Of a stretch of DNA of 64,000 bases, positions 9,583 to 18,831 are shown piece after piece. Numbering within the stretch: the first letter of the stretch is position 1; every line of letters starts with the position of its first letter. The notes below the pieces were generated by a model. It had not been told where the DNA came from and ran no database searches. It worked only from the letters and a program-made list of their open reading frames with translations. A program made the position numbers and the translations under genes. The DNA comes from Nitrosospira sp. Nsp14 (lineage in GTDB: Bacteria > Pseudomonadota > Gammaproteobacteria > Burkholderiales > Nitrosomonadaceae): positions 124,001 to 188,000 of the forward strand of contig NZ_FOPV01000003.1 of the NCBI RefSeq assembly GCF_900113575.1. Direction: 5' to 3'.

Positions 9583-10380
9583 ATGCATTTTACAAAACTT
9601 TCCCGATTAACGGCGGTGGGCATTTGTGGCCTGATTGCCGCGACAACTGTTCAGGCTCAATCCGGCTCATCCCTGGCCAAGGTAAATGGTGTGGCGATTC
9701 CTCAGTCGCGCCTCGAATTCATCGTAAAGGCGCGAACCCTTCAGGGCCAGCCGGACAGTCCTGAAACCAGGAAAACCTTGCGTGAGGATCTGATAACGGA
9801 AGAAGTGATCGCTCAGGAAGCATTGAAAAAAGGGCTGGACAAGGATCCGGATTTCATTACCCAGCTTGAGATGGCGCGCCAGACAGCGCTCGTCAGGGCC
9901 TATCAGGTCGATTACATAAAAAATCATCCAGTGAGCGACGAGGAGCTGCGCAAGGAATATGAAGCAGTGAAAGCCCAGATGGGCGACAAGGAATACAAGG
10001 CACATCATATCCTGGTCGGTTCGGAAGCAGAAGCGAAGGACATCATCGTTCGTATTAAAAAAGGCGAGAAGCTGGAGAAGATTGCGCAGGAAAAATCCCT
10101 CGACACTGGCAGCAAAGCCAAGGGCGGCGAACTCGAATGGAGTCCTGCGGCAAGCTATGTTCAGCCGTTTGGTGAAGCCCTGACCAAGCTAACCAAGGGC
10201 AAGCTCACCGAACAGCCTGTGCACACCAACTTTGGCTATCACGTCATCCGGCTGGATGATGTGCGCCCCTTGAAAGTCCCGCCATTCGAGGAAATAAAAC
10301 AAAACTTGGCGCAGCGTGTATTGCAACGGCAATTTGCCGCATCAGTCAACGACCTCCGCGCGAAAGCCAAGGTGGAATAG
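9583..10380 (+). CDS. Periplasmic parvulin-type peptidyl-prolyl isomerase
   Basis: Exported PpiC/SurA-like foldase (265 aa). A signal peptide is clear (residues 1-25, ending TTVQAQ). The N-terminal SurA-like helical region carries VNGVAIPQSRLEFIVKAR. The rotamase domain (about 140-235) contains KAHHILVGSEAEAKDII, the SLDTGSKAKGGELEW loop and NFGYHVIRLDDVRP. It would assist folding of outer-membrane and secreted proteins. The preceding bolA gene is 12 bases away, and a strong terminator follows 16 bases after the stop, so this is the last gene of the yciB operon. Confidence 0.92.
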   Translation: MHFTKLSRLTAVGICGLIAATTVQAQSGSSLAKVNGVAIPQSRLEFIVKARTLQGQPDSPETRKTLREDLITEEVIAQEALKKGLDKDPDFITQLEMARQTALVRAYQVDYIKNHPVSDEELRKEYEAVKAQMGDKEYKAHHILVGSEAEAKDIIVRIKKGEKLEKIAQEKSLDTGSKAKGGELEWSPAASYVQPFGEALTKLTKGKLTEQPVHTNFGYHVIRLDDVRPLKVPPFEEIKQNLAQRVLQRQFAASVNDLRAKAKVE

Positions 10381-10396
10381 TTCCGGAAAATCACAA

Positions 10397-10440
10397 ACCG
10401 GCTTAAAAAAGGCAGCTTCGGCTGCCTTTTTTAAGCCGGT
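10397..10440. terminator. Bidirectional rho-independent terminator
   Basis: A perfect inverted repeat: 20-bp arms with a 4-base TTCG loop. The arms contain AAAAAAGGCAGC and GCTGCCTTTTTT, so a run of T follows the GC-rich core on both strands. It lies between the parvulin gene (plus) and alr (minus), which converge here, and can stop transcription from both. Confidence 0.95.
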
Positions 10441-10468
10441 CATCTATTTGTTGGCATTGCATGCGGAA

Positions 10469-11542
10469 CTATGTGACTTTCTGCATTCGGGGCGCCAGCG
10501 CGCACATCAGCTCATAGGCGACCGTACCAGCCGCCTGAGCCACCTCATCAACAGGCATACCCCGCCCCCAAAGTACTACCGGGCTCCCCACCCCCGCGTC
10601 CTGGATTTCGCTCAGATCCACATGCAACATATCCATGGACACGCGCCCGACGACACGCGTGCGCCTCCCGTTCACCAGCACCGGGGTGCCGGTAGGCGCA
10701 TGGCGCGGATAGCCGTCCGCGTACCCGCCCGCCACGACCCCGACTTTCATCGGGTTCCCCGGTCGAAAAGTATGGCCGTAGCCGACTCCTTCACCAGGTT
10801 TGAGGATTTGCACGGCAATTATTTTGCTGGATACGGTCATTGCCGGCCGCAGATCCAACTCTGCGGCCGACGTCCCGGCGAGCGGCGAGGCGCCGTACAG
10901 CATGATGCCGGGCCGAACCCAATCAGCGTGTGTTTCGGGATAGCGCAAAACAGCGGCGGAATTAGCCAATGAACGCGGCAAGCGCCATCCCTTTCCTGCG
11001 CTGTTGAAACGTTCAACCTGACTGAACACGCTTTCTCGCTGCTGCGACTCGTCGGCACAGGCAAAATGCGTCATGAGCGTAATCTGACCTACGGCCGGAT
11101 GGGAGCGGAGCGCCTCAACCGCAGCGGAAAATTGCTGAAGCGAAAACCCCAGACGGTGCATGCCGGTGTTGAGCTTCAGAAAAACATCCAACCTGCCCGG
11201 CAACCGGCACGCTGATAGCATGGCGATCTGTTCGCGATTATGGATGACGGTGCTTAATCGATATTGCTCGATCCAGGCTAATTCCTCCATGTCGAAAAAA
11301 CCTTCAAGCAATAGGATAGTATGCCGGTAGCCCGCTTCCCGCAGACGCACGGCAGCATCCAGTTCGAGCATGGCGAACCCGTCTGCGTTCGCCAGCGCCT
11401 CGGCAGCGCGCAACAGCCCATGACCATAAGCATCCGCTTTGATGACCGCCATCACGCGGGAACGGGGCGCGTGATGGCGAACGACGGATAAGTTATGTTC
11501 GAGCGCAGAGAGATCGATGAGTGCCTGAAGAGGTCGCGGCAT
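10469..11542 (-). CDS. alr: Alanine racemase
   Basis: PLP enzyme interconverting L- and D-alanine for peptidoglycan (357 aa, usual length). The PLP-binding lysine is in MAVIKADAYGHG (K35) and the catalytic tyrosine in GEGVGYGHTFR (Y255). Also visible are LKLNTGMHRLG and the C-terminal beta-domain motif GRVSMDMLHVDL. The ATG at 11542 gives the classic start MPRPLQALIDLSALEHNL. It is divergent from lplT (162 bases between starts) and terminates at the shared hairpin. Confidence 0.96.
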   Translation of the reverse strand: MPRPLQALIDLSALEHNLSVVRHHAPRSRVMAVIKADAYGHGLLRAAEALANADGFAMLELDAAVRLREAGYRHTILLLEGFFDMEELAWIEQYRLSTVIHNREQIAMLSACRLPGRLDVFLKLNTGMHRLGFSLQQFSAAVEALRSHPAVGQITLMTHFACADESQQRESVFSQVERFNSAGKGWRLPRSLANSAAVLRYPETHADWVRPGIMLYGASPLAGTSAAELDLRPAMTVSSKIIAVQILKPGEGVGYGHTFRPGNPMKVGVVAGGYADGYPRHAPTGTPVLVNGRRTRVVGRVSMDMLHVDLSEIQDAGVGSPVVLWGRGMPVDEVAQAAGTVAYELMCALAPRMQKVT

Positions 11543-11662
11543 GGGGATCGGCAGATTAAAAAATTTCTAATGTCAGGACTGAATCGTGACCATCACCGTT
11601 GGTGGCATTGGCAGTTTCATGATATAAATTTTTCTCTTCAGGATAGCGATGGATGACCATTG

Positions 11663-11668
11663 TATAAT
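11663..11668 (+). promoter_or_regulatory. Possible -10 of lplT
   Basis: TATAAT, 37 bases before the lplT start, in the gap between divergent alr and lplT. The -35 is weak. Confidence 0.45.
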
Positions 11669-11704
11669 TCACGCCTGAGCTGAAAGCGTAATTGGGAGAA
11701 CAAG

Positions 11705-12979
11705 TTGAAACGCGGATTTTATACTATCATGGCGGCGCAGTTTTTCTCTTCGCTGGCGGATAATGCGCTGCTGGTGGTCGCCATCGCCCTTCTGGTTGAA
11801 CTACACGCGCCCGCGTACCTGACGCCGATGCTCAAGTTTGTATTTGTTCTGTTTTATGTAATTCTCGCGCCTTTTGTCGGAGCTTTCGCCGATTCCATGG
11901 CGAAAGGACGCGTGATGTTCATTAGCAACACTATCAAGATCTTGGGCTGCAGCCTGCTCTTTCTGGCGTCGCATCAGTACTTCGCCCTCGCGGCATATGC
12001 AGTGGTGGGCTTGGGGGCGGCTGCGTACTCCCCTGCCAAGTACGGGATACTTACGGAACTGCTGCCGCCGGAGAAGTTGGTCATCGCAAATGGCTGGATC
12101 GAAGGATTAACAGTGGCTTCCATCGTGCTGGGCACCGTATTGGGCGGGCTACTGATCTCACCCGCGATCTCCTCCGCGCTGCTGGCGTTCGACTTTCCTC
12201 TGATCGAGACAGGTGTCGATACCATCCCGGAAGCGGGTATTCTCCTCATCGCCATATTTTATAGCACTGCGGCCATATTCAACCTGTATATTCCTAATAC
12301 GGGCGTGGATCACCGCATTCTGAAGAAAAACCCGATGTTTTTGATGCATGAGTTCGGGCACTGCATGAAACTGCTGTGGACAGACAAACTTGGCCAGATT
12401 TCCCTCGCCGTGACGACCCTGTTCTGGGGCGCCGGGGCAACCCTCCAATTTATTGTATTGAAATGGGCCGATGCAGCGCTAGGCTACCCTTTAAGCAAGG
12501 CGGCGCAGCTGCAGGGTGTGGTTGCCGTCGGGATCGCGGTTGGCGCGGTGCTTGCCGCACGCATTGTATCGCTGCGCCAATCCGTGCGCGTGATCCCGCT
12601 CGGCATCGCGATGGGCATCGTGGTTATGGCGATGACCCTCGCGCACGATTTGTGGATCGCCATCGGGCTTTTGATGTTGATTGGCGGATTGGCTGGATTC
12701 TTTGTGGTGCCAATGAACGCATTGCTACAACATCGCGGGCATATTTTGATGGGCGCAGGTCACTCCATCGCTGTGCAGAATTTCAATGAGAACCTGAGCA
12801 TCCTGGCAATGCTGGCGCTCTATGCCTTATTGGTAAGCTTTGACGTCCACGTTTACACCGTAATCGTTCTGTTTGGTCTTTTCGTCGCGGTGATTATGAC
12901 GGTGATACGTCAGTGGCACCTGCGCAACCAGAGCATTGAGGACTCGCTGCATCTGATCGGCGCTCATAAGGGCCACTGA
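11705..12979 (+). CDS. lplT: Lysophospholipid transporter LplT (MFS)
   Basis: Twelve-helix major-facilitator protein (424 aa) that flips lysophospholipids into the cytoplasm for re-acylation. Diagnostic: N-terminal AAQFFSSLADNALL, GAFADSMAKGRVMFISN, and GLAGFFVVPMNALLQHRGH. The TTG start at 11705 follows a GGGAGA ribosome site; no in-frame ATG lies nearby. A TATAAT at 11663-11668 is a plausible -10. In E. coli lplT is followed by the acyltransferase aas; that partner is not adjacent here, where convergent TPM genes follow. Confidence 0.9.
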   Translation: MKRGFYTIMAAQFFSSLADNALLVVAIALLVELHAPAYLTPMLKFVFVLFYVILAPFVGAFADSMAKGRVMFISNTIKILGCSLLFLASHQYFALAAYAVVGLGAAAYSPAKYGILTELLPPEKLVIANGWIEGLTVASIVLGTVLGGLLISPAISSALLAFDFPLIETGVDTIPEAGILLIAIFYSTAAIFNLYIPNTGVDHRILKKNPMFLMHEFGHCMKLLWTDKLGQISLAVTTLFWGAGATLQFIVLKWADAALGYPLSKAAQLQGVVAVGIAVGAVLAARIVSLRQSVRVIPLGIAMGIVVMAMTLAHDLWIAIGLLMLIGGLAGFFVVPMNALLQHRGHILMGAGHSIAVQNFNENLSILAMLALYALLVSFDVHVYTVIVLFGLFVAVIMTVIRQWHLRNQSIEDSLHLIGAHKGH

Positions 12980-13045
12980 GGGTTCACTGCGGGAGCGCGA
13001 CCACTGAACTTTCCGGTCCTTAAAACGATTTGCTAATTCCTTACG

Positions 13046-13546
13046 CTAAAGGATAACAGGGCTGTCGGACAGCTCATTTTTCTGCTCCTTCTGTTCTGCT
13101 GGGAAATATTCCCGCAATTGGGCACCGACAGCGCCGATTCCGGCAATCACTCCTGATTCGAACTTTCCCTGACTGAATGCATTTTCCATTTCGTGGCAGA
13201 TGCACTCCCACTTGTCCCTGCCAACTTTGCCGTTGATGCCCCTGTCGGCGACGATTTCCACATCCCGGTCAGCGACGAGCAAATAGATCAGCACTCCGTT
13301 GTTTTGCTCGGTATCCCAAACGCCGAGCTGGGAAAAAACCTCTATCGCCCGCTCCCGCGCTGATTGATCCTTAAGTAAGGGCAGCAAGTTCAATCCGGGC
13401 TCCACCGCAAACCGGATTTCTCCACCGTGAGCGATTTCAGATGTCTCGATGGCTTGCTCGATCGCTAACAGTGCAGAATCGGGGAACAAGCGCCGCAGCG
13501 TCACCCGTCCGGTAGCAAGATGACGCAGGATGCGTGCGAAATTCAT
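13046..13546 (-). CDS. TPM-domain protein (short form)
   Basis: Protein of 166 aa with the TPM fold. Seen: ALLAIEQAIETSEIAHGGEI, SARERAIEVFSQLGVWDTEQ, NGVLIYLLVADRDVEIVADRGI and a C-terminal GVIAGIGAVGAQLREYFPA. No signal peptide or C-terminal anchor is visible. It starts right after the stop of the larger TPM gene (adjacent coordinates 13546/13547), so the two are translationally linked. Function in this family is unsettled; some TPM proteins are acid phosphatases or photosystem/secretion-associated. Confidence 0.87.
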   Translation of the reverse strand: MNFARILRHLATGRVTLRRLFPDSALLAIEQAIETSEIAHGGEIRFAVEPGLNLLPLLKDQSARERAIEVFSQLGVWDTEQNNGVLIYLLVADRDVEIVADRGINGKVGRDKWECICHEMENAFSQGKFESGVIAGIGAVGAQLREYFPAEQKEQKNELSDSPVIL

Positions 13547-14437
13547 CTACCATCTCCCCGAGGCACCGCCGCCACCGAACCCGCCTCCGCCACCGCTGAA
13601 CCCGCCGCCACCAAATCCCCCGCCACCCCTGCCGCCCATGCCTCCGCCATAACCGCCATACCAGCCGCCCCGCCCACCCCGCGAAATTCCTCCACTAGAG
13701 TTGCCGAACAACGTCAGAAAGAAAGCAAAAACAGCAATCATTACGCCGATGAGAATGGACGAAAATACGAGCCAACCTATGACTCCCGCCGCAGCACTCA
13801 TTAGGGTCGAACCGATCATGCGCCCGAATAATGACTGCAGGATTTTGCCGACAACAATGAGTGCGATGAAAATGAAAATAATATTATCCAGCACGACGTT
13901 CATTCCGGCCGGGCTGGTATTGCTGCGTCTTGACTGAGGCGCGGGCAGCGGTTCCCCTTCGATCACGCTCATTATCCGCTCGACGCCGGCGCTAATGGCA
14001 GTTGCAAAATCGCCTTGCCTGAGCATGGGAATAATGGTTTCTTCGACGATGCGCTTGGCCACGGCATCCGGCAGCACGCCTTCCAGGCCATACCCCACTT
14101 CGATACGCAAAGTTCGGTCCTGCTTTGCAATGACCAGCAGAACCCCATCATCAATGCCCTTTCTTCCCAACTTCCAGGCTTCGGCGACACGAATCGCATA
14201 TTGCTCGATGGTTTCGGGACGAGTAGTGGGAACGATCAGGACGGCGACCTGGCTACCCTTTCTCGCCTCGAATGCAGCGAGTTTTTTCTCCAGCTGCGCC
14301 GTCTCCGTCGGGGAAAGCGTGCCGCTCAGGTCGGTGACACGGGCCGCGAGTGGCGGCACTGCAACTTCCGCCATTAACAGGGAGGTGGAGAAAAACAGTG
14401 CGACGAACGCGAGAATTCTTCTTCCAGTTAGAGTCAT
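13547..14437 (-). CDS. TPM-domain membrane protein (YgcG family)
   Basis: Exported, membrane-anchored TPM protein (296 aa). Signal peptide at residues 1-23 (ending LLMAEVAVP), TPM domain roughly 30-160 (VTDLSGTLSPTETAQLEKKL; VLLVIAKQDRTLRIEVGYGL; DAVAKRIVEETIIPMLRQG), then two hydrophobic segments (about 185-245). The C-terminus is a glycine-rich tail (GGGGFGGGGFSGGGGGFGG), a hallmark of YgcG-type proteins. It lies between lemA and the short TPM gene, a LemA-TPM-TPM arrangement widespread in bacteria. Molecular role unknown. Confidence 0.9.
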   Translation of the reverse strand: MTLTGRRILAFVALFFSTSLLMAEVAVPPLAARVTDLSGTLSPTETAQLEKKLAAFEARKGSQVAVLIVPTTRPETIEQYAIRVAEAWKLGRKGIDDGVLLVIAKQDRTLRIEVGYGLEGVLPDAVAKRIVEETIIPMLRQGDFATAISAGVERIMSVIEGEPLPAPQSRRSNTSPAGMNVVLDNIIFIFIALIVVGKILQSLFGRMIGSTLMSAAAGVIGWLVFSSILIGVMIAVFAFFLTLFGNSSGGISRGGRGGWYGGYGGGMGGRGGGGFGGGGFSGGGGGFGGGGASGRW

Positions 14438-14583
14438 GACGGAAAGGCTGAAATATCCTGATAAGGTACTCCGGCTTGGGAACCGGCCAGCGCAGCGGGA
14501 AGCAAATTTGACCTAACTACTTGAATACGATACCAAGCCACGTCATCGCGGACGCCGGACTGAACCAGCTTCAAGGTCTTCGT

Positions 14584-15177
14584 CTATGGCCTGCTGAAAT
14601 CGACCTTGGGTGCAGTGGATATTTCTTTCTCGTTTTCCACAGCGAAGCTAGGCTTAACCTTGAACCCGAATACCATTGCGGTAAGATTGCTCGGGAACGA
14701 GCGCACTACGACGTTATATTCCTGCACGGCCTTGATGTAACGGTTACGCGCAACAGTGATACGGTTCTCGGTACCTTCCAGTTGCGCCTGTAGTTCTCGA
14801 AAGTTAGCATCGGATTTAAGTTGCGGATAATTCTCCGCGACCACAAGCAAACGCGACAGTGCGCTCGACAGTTCACCCTGCGCGCTCTGAAATTTTGCGA
14901 ATGCCTCCGGGTCGTTGATGAGTTCAGGTGTGGCCTGGATACTGCCGACCTTGGCACGGGCATTGGTCACGCCCAGGAGCACGTCCTTTTCCTGGGCAGC
15001 AAAGCCTTTCACTACGTTTACGAGATTCGGAATGAGATCCGCACGTCGCTGATACTGATTCAGGACTTCCGACCAGCTCGCCCTGATCTGCTCATCCGTG
15101 GACTGCAAGGTATTGTAGCCACATCCACTCAGGGTCAGAGCAAGAAGCAACGCCGCAGTCCGCAGCACATTATTCAT
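14584..15177 (-). CDS. lemA: LemA family lipoprotein
   Basis: Helical LemA protein (197 aa) with a lipoprotein signal peptide: hydrophobic run then lipobox LTLSGC, so it should be acylated and membrane-tethered. The body shows YQRRADLIPNLVNVVKGFAA and the closing EYNVVVRSFPSNLTAMVFGF, both family signatures. It is followed by the YgcG-type TPM gene after 146 bases on the same strand; lemA-ygcG pairs are common. Role unknown. Upstream udg ends 58 bases away, so the whole tsaB-TPM series could be co-transcribed. Confidence 0.93.
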   Translation of the reverse strand: MNNVLRTAALLLALTLSGCGYNTLQSTDEQIRASWSEVLNQYQRRADLIPNLVNVVKGFAAQEKDVLLGVTNARAKVGSIQATPELINDPEAFAKFQSAQGELSSALSRLLVVAENYPQLKSDANFRELQAQLEGTENRITVARNRYIKAVQEYNVVVRSFPSNLTAMVFGFKVKPSFAVENEKEISTAPKVDFSRP

Positions 15178-15235
15178 AGTTTCGTCCCGGCAGGCGGTTC
15201 CACATAAAGCAAGTTCTTGAATAAACAGATGGGGA

Positions 15236-16018
15236 TCAATGTCCGGATTGCAATAGCTGGTTCATCGTACTTCTGGCGAAGCACAAATCCTCCCACACCA
15301 TCGCCTTGCCTGGCAGGTTCCGGAGCAGGTATGCGGGATGGTACGTGACGATGACCGGTATATCGAGATATTTATGCACCTTGCCCCGCAGGCTGGCAAG
15401 ACTGGCACTGGTATTCAGGAGATTGCTTCCTGCGATTTTTCCCAGCGCGATGATAAGTCTGGGACGTATCAGTTCGATCTGCCGTGCGAGGTAAGGCTCG
15501 CAGCTCTGCGCTTCGACGGGGGTGGGTTCGCGGTTCCCCGGCGGGCGGCATTTTACAATATTGGTTATAAAAACATTGCGGCCACGTTTCAGATCAATAG
15601 CAGCCAGCATGTTGTCAAGCAATTGGCCAGCCAGCCCGACGAAAGGCTCTCCAGTCGCATCTTCCTGGGCGCCGGGGCCTTCTCCCACGCACAGCCAGTC
15701 CGCGTTTGGGTCGCCGACCCCGAATACCGTACGGGAGCGCGACTCGCACAATGGACATGCAACGCAACCGGCCACGCTCGTCTGAAGCCCCTCCCAACCC
15801 ATCCGCAGAATTTTTGCGCGCCGGTCTTCCCACTGGTCGACATGCGCGGTATGGATTTCCGCAGGGCCTGCCCCGACAGCAGGAATCTCGGTACACGCCT
15901 GATTGAGTTGAGCCGCCTCAGGCGCATTAGCTTCCCTGATCCGCCACAATGGAGTCAAGCCCAGCTCATTGAGCACCAGCTCGCGCCTCGCACGCCTGGC
16001 ATCGCTTTTAGCACTCAT
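15236..16018 (-). CDS. Uracil-DNA glycosylase, family 4 (Fe-S)
   Basis: Removes uracil from DNA. The frame is open far upstream, but the ATG at 16018 overlaps the rimI stop (ATGA) and begins a sensible product of 260 aa. Family 4 features: cluster-type cysteines (SVAGCVACPLCESRSRTVFG), GEGPGAQEDATGEPFVGLAG, ITNIVKCRPPGNREPTPVEA, and a C-terminal VTYHPAYLLRN with the active-site His. The N-terminal 90 residues (including RRARRELVLNELGLTPLW) are variable and probably cover SPO1-type extensions. Third gene of the tsaB-rimI-udg run, an order common in betaproteobacteria. Confidence 0.92.
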   Translation of the reverse strand: MSAKSDARRARRELVLNELGLTPLWRIREANAPEAAQLNQACTEIPAVGAGPAEIHTAHVDQWEDRRAKILRMGWEGLQTSVAGCVACPLCESRSRTVFGVGDPNADWLCVGEGPGAQEDATGEPFVGLAGQLLDNMLAAIDLKRGRNVFITNIVKCRPPGNREPTPVEAQSCEPYLARQIELIRPRLIIALGKIAGSNLLNTSASLASLRGKVHKYLDIPVIVTYHPAYLLRNLPGKAMVWEDLCFARSTMNQLLQSGH

Positions 16019-16476
16019 AGCACCAGTTCCATCACCAGCGAATCTTCGCGCCCTCCCATGGCGGGATAATAACCCCTGCGTTTGCCGATCTGCTTGAATC
16101 CGAGCCGCTCGTATAGCCGCGCAGCCGCACGGTTGGACTCCCGCACATCCAGGAACATGGTCCGCGCGAGCCGCTCTTTGGCAAGGTGAATAAATTCCCG
16201 CAGCAGTCGCTCGCCCCAGCCTTTCCGTTGCGATCCTGCCGCGATACTTAGTGTCAGCAGATGACCTTCTTCGGCTCCAATCGTCATTACGCCGTACCCG
16301 AAAATCTCCCCGCCTTGTTCCAGAACCAGGCAATGATAGCCGGAGTCGATCGAGTCGCTGAAGTTACCGCGGGTCCAGGGAAAAAGAAAAACTTCACGTT
16401 CAATCGCGACCACCGCATCAAGGTCGGCCGGAACCATTCGCCTGGTTCGCGGCATTTCCTGCAATTGGGCACTCAT
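16015..16476 (-). CDS. rimI: Ribosomal-protein-alanine N-acetyltransferase RimI
   Basis: GNAT acetyltransferase (153 aa) that acetylates the N-terminal alanine of ribosomal protein S18. Acetyl-CoA binding motif A is LSIAAGSQRKGWGERLLREF; the C-terminal part MFLDVRESNRAAARLYERLG is the RimI signature, followed by FKQIGKRRGYYP. It overlaps tsaB by 4 bases at its start and udg by 4 bases at its end, so all three are translationally coupled. Confidence 0.94.
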   Translation of the reverse strand: MSAQLQEMPRTRRMVPADLDAVVAIEREVFLFPWTRGNFSDSIDSGYHCLVLEQGGEIFGYGVMTIGAEEGHLLTLSIAAGSQRKGWGERLLREFIHLAKERLARTMFLDVRESNRAAARLYERLGFKQIGKRRGYYPAMGGREDSLVMELVL

Positions 16477-17141
16477 CGCTCTTTCTCCTTCAGCGCCACC
16501 TTGTTTCTGACATAAAGTGGAGCGGCAGCGGCGGGATTGACACCCAGCCCTGCTGCGAATCTCGGCGCCGCCAGCTCTACCATCGCCCGCGCATTGGGTC
16601 GTAGTCCCCTTAAAACGTCGCGAAGTTGTCCCTCGTAGTGGGCGCGCAAAGCTTCATCATACAAATCAAAACCGCTGCCGCAACCCGTCCATTCGATACC
16701 CTGAACAAGAGGCGCAGTGCCTGGCAGGCACAGAGCGGGCTCACTGATCGATTTCCATCCTTCCGCCGTTTTTTCATATGCCGCATGATAAATCTCCCTC
16801 ATACGAGCGTCCAGCGCAGCAAGGACAAACGGGCTCCCGGTCTCCTGCGCCAAGGCTTCCAGCGTGCATATGCCGATTACCGGTAAACCGCCACCCAAAG
16901 CCAGACCCTGTGCTACGCCGCAGGCGATGCGCAAGCCCGTGAACGACCCCGGCCCTGCACCGAAGGCGATACCGTCCAGCTGCGCCAATGTCAGACCGGC
17001 CCCGCTTAGTATCCGCTTTACCATTGGCAGAATCAGTTCCGAATGGCGTTGTCCGGCAAGAATTTCTTGGAAGGTTAGTTCGCCTTCCAGCAACGCAACA
17101 GAACAGTATTCTGTGGAGGTATCGATGGCGAGAATTTTCAA
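16473..17141 (-). CDS. tsaB: tRNA threonylcarbamoyladenosine biosynthesis protein TsaB
   Basis: Partner of TsaD in making t6A at position 37 of ANN-decoding tRNAs (222 aa, ASKHA fold). Visible: MKILAIDTSTEYCSVAL, HSELILPMVKRILSGAGL, IAFGAGPGSFTGLRIACGVA and a conserved ICTLEALAQ. As usual for TsaB the zinc ligands of TsaD are absent. First gene of the tsaB-rimI-udg operon; its start faces the host-attachment-type gene, with a 128-base gap between the two. Confidence 0.95.
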   Translation of the reverse strand: MKILAIDTSTEYCSVALLEGELTFQEILAGQRHSELILPMVKRILSGAGLTLAQLDGIAFGAGPGSFTGLRIACGVAQGLALGGGLPVIGICTLEALAQETGSPFVLAALDARMREIYHAAYEKTAEGWKSISEPALCLPGTAPLVQGIEWTGCGSGFDLYDEALRAHYEGQLRDVLRGLRPNARAMVELAAPRFAAGLGVNPAAAAPLYVRNKVALKEKER

Positions 17142-17269
17142 CGTGTGTAAAAAAAATGCAAAATTGGGTTGATTTTATGATCGATTTGGATGGACACTTA
17201 TACTGCGAATGCTGTCCTGATTAAGGCTGAGTCGCATCCTTCCACTTTATCATATCGCATGGAGGAGTC

Positions 17270-17710
17270 ATGAGCATCACATGGATTCTCGTCGCAAACG
17301 CAAGCGCAGCTTATCTTTACGCAAACTACGGACCAAAGAAGGGACTACAAAAACTCAAGGAATTCAGGCACGACGCCAGCAGGGAAAAACGGGTTGATCT
17401 TGTTTCCGACCGCCCGGGACACAACAGAAATAATGGCAATGGCCGCGGCTCTTACCTACCCGCCACCGATCCAAAACAACATGAAGCTCAGAATTTTGCC
17501 TGCCGCCTTGCACGCGAACTTGAGCACGGACGCACCGCCAACAGTTACCACCGCTTGATCCTCGTGGTGTCAGCGCCATTCATCGGCCTGATCAATAATA
17601 ATCTGGGCAGCCACGTGCGCAACCTGGTCAGCGATACCTTTGAAAAGGATTACACTCGAACCAGCGAGAGAAATCTGGCGAGACGTCTGGAAACCTGCAT
17701 TTATCTCTGA
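17270..17710 (+). CDS. Host attachment family protein (AtsE-like)
   Basis: Cytoplasmic-looking protein of 146 aa matching the 'protein required for attachment to host cells' family. Seen: TWILVANASAAYLYAN, the FACRLARELEHGRTANSYHR helix, LILVVSAPFIGLINNNLG and a terminal YTRTSERNLARRL. The family name comes from a plant-associated Agrobacterium gene; members are widespread in free-living proteobacteria, so host interaction should not be assumed. The fold is related to release-factor-like (baeRF) proteins. A GGAGG ribosome site precedes the ATG. Transcribed alone, convergent with thpR. Confidence 0.83.
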   Translation: MSITWILVANASAAYLYANYGPKKGLQKLKEFRHDASREKRVDLVSDRPGHNRNNGNGRGSYLPATDPKQHEAQNFACRLARELEHGRTANSYHRLILVVSAPFIGLINNNLGSHVRNLVSDTFEKDYTRTSERNLARRLETCIYL

Positions 17711-17713
17711 TAT

Positions 17714-18283
17714 TTATTCCAGCGACCAGCGGCCAACGGGAGCATAAACAGAGCCGCCGCTGGTCTGTTCCGATTTAACCAGCAACCATTCCCTCGCCTG
17801 CCAGGCAATCGGCGCCGGCAACTCAGGCAAATTCCGGCATAACGCGTTTCTCATCAACGTGATGTGCGGCGCATACGGTCTGCGCTCCACCGAAAACCCG
17901 GCATTGGAGACCCCATCTTCCAAGATGCTCACCAGCTGGATAAGTTCTGCGGGTAATTCCCGGGGCGCCAGATACACGATGTGGTTGTGTTTCCAGTAGC
18001 CGATTTCTTCGATAGTAAAATCAAAAGCACTCATCCCGGAATTCCTGATCCCATCAGCAACCTGACTTAGCGCTGGAAGCCTCCCGGCATCAACGTCACC
18101 CAGAAACACCAGCGTGAGATGGATGTTTTGCAGTTTCGTCGTGCGGCCGCCGCAGAGCGCATCCAGCCGCAACTGTTCCACCACGCTACCCAGTCGCTTT
18201 TGAGTTTCGGGGTCGGGCCATATCGCGAAAAAAACACGAACTGGCCGCGGCCCGATCGGGTTAATTTCCTCAGCTATCGGCAT
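17714..18283 (-). CDS. thpR: RNA 2',3'-cyclic phosphodiesterase (ThpR/LigT)
   Basis: Two-histidine (2H) phosphoesterase of 189 aa. Both catalytic motifs are visible: HLTLVFLGD and HITLMRNAL. The N-terminus [20 protein letters not shown] is typical. It opens 2',3'-cyclic phosphate ends of RNA and in vitro can ligate tRNA halves. It overlaps ispF by 14 bases. Relevant because an RNA 3'-phosphate cyclase and an MJ1316-domain protein occur elsewhere in the window (44976-46386), although not in the same operon. Confidence 0.9.
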   Translation of the reverse strand: MPIAEEINPIGPRPVRVFFAIWPDPETQKRLGSVVEQLRLDALCGGRTTKLQNIHLTLVFLGDVDAGRLPALSQVADGIRNSGMSAFDFTIEEIGYWKHNHIVYLAPRELPAELIQLVSILEDGVSNAGFSVERRPYAPHITLMRNALCRNLPELPAPIAWQAREWLLVKSEQTSGGSVYAPVGRWSLE

Positions 18284-18767
18284 GTTCCATGCGCATAATC
18301 AGGCATACCGCTTCAGCCTCAATCCCTTCGCCGCGTCCCACGGGGCCTAACCGCTCGGCGGTCTTGGCCTTGACATTGATGTCTCCCGCTTTCATCCCGA
18401 GATCCTGGGCAATATTGCCCACCATTGCGGGGATGTGCGGCGACATTTTTGGGGCTTGAGCGATAATGGTCGCATCAATATTAACCACCTTATACCCGTG
18501 CTCAGCCAACAGGCGCCCCACGCGTTGCAGCAGCACGCGACTATCGATATTCTTGAATCGCGGATCGGTGTCTGAGAAATGACGCCCAATGTCGCCCAGC
18601 GCGGCTGCTCCAAGAAGCGCATCGCAAATGGCATGGAGCAGCACGTCCGCGTCTGAATGTCCGAGCAGGCCCTTTTCGTGGGGGATATTGACGCCACCGA
18701 TGATAAGCTTACGTTCTTCGGCCAGTTGATGCACATCGAAACCTTGCCCGATTCTGAATTTGCTCAC
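18270..18767 (-). CDS. ispF: 2-C-methyl-D-erythritol 2,4-cyclodiphosphate synthase
   Basis: MEP-pathway enzyme (165 aa, trimeric). Metal ligands D11 and H13 lie in [31 protein letters not shown] gives the third His. [20 protein letters not shown] is the C-terminal signature. It follows ispD by 64 bases on the same strand, forming the usual ispD-ispF pair that feeds isopentenyl diphosphate synthesis. Confidence 0.96.
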   Translation of the reverse strand: MSKFRIGQGFDVHQLAEERKLIIGGVNIPHEKGLLGHSDADVLLHAICDALLGAAALGDIGRHFSDTDPRFKNIDSRVLLQRVGRLLAEHGYKVVNIDATIIAQAPKMSPHIPAMVGNIAQDLGMKAGDINVKAKTAERLGPVGRGEGIEAEAVCLIMRMEHADS

Positions 18768-18831
18768 TATTCCTCTCTCTACTCCGCTTCGGCCAGCCCG
18801 TACGTAACCGCAGCCTCAGCCGTCTTAATTA

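Noticed and set aside
15338-16069. Plus-strand 243-codon frame across udg and rimI
   Set aside because: Antisense to two well recognised, coupled genes.
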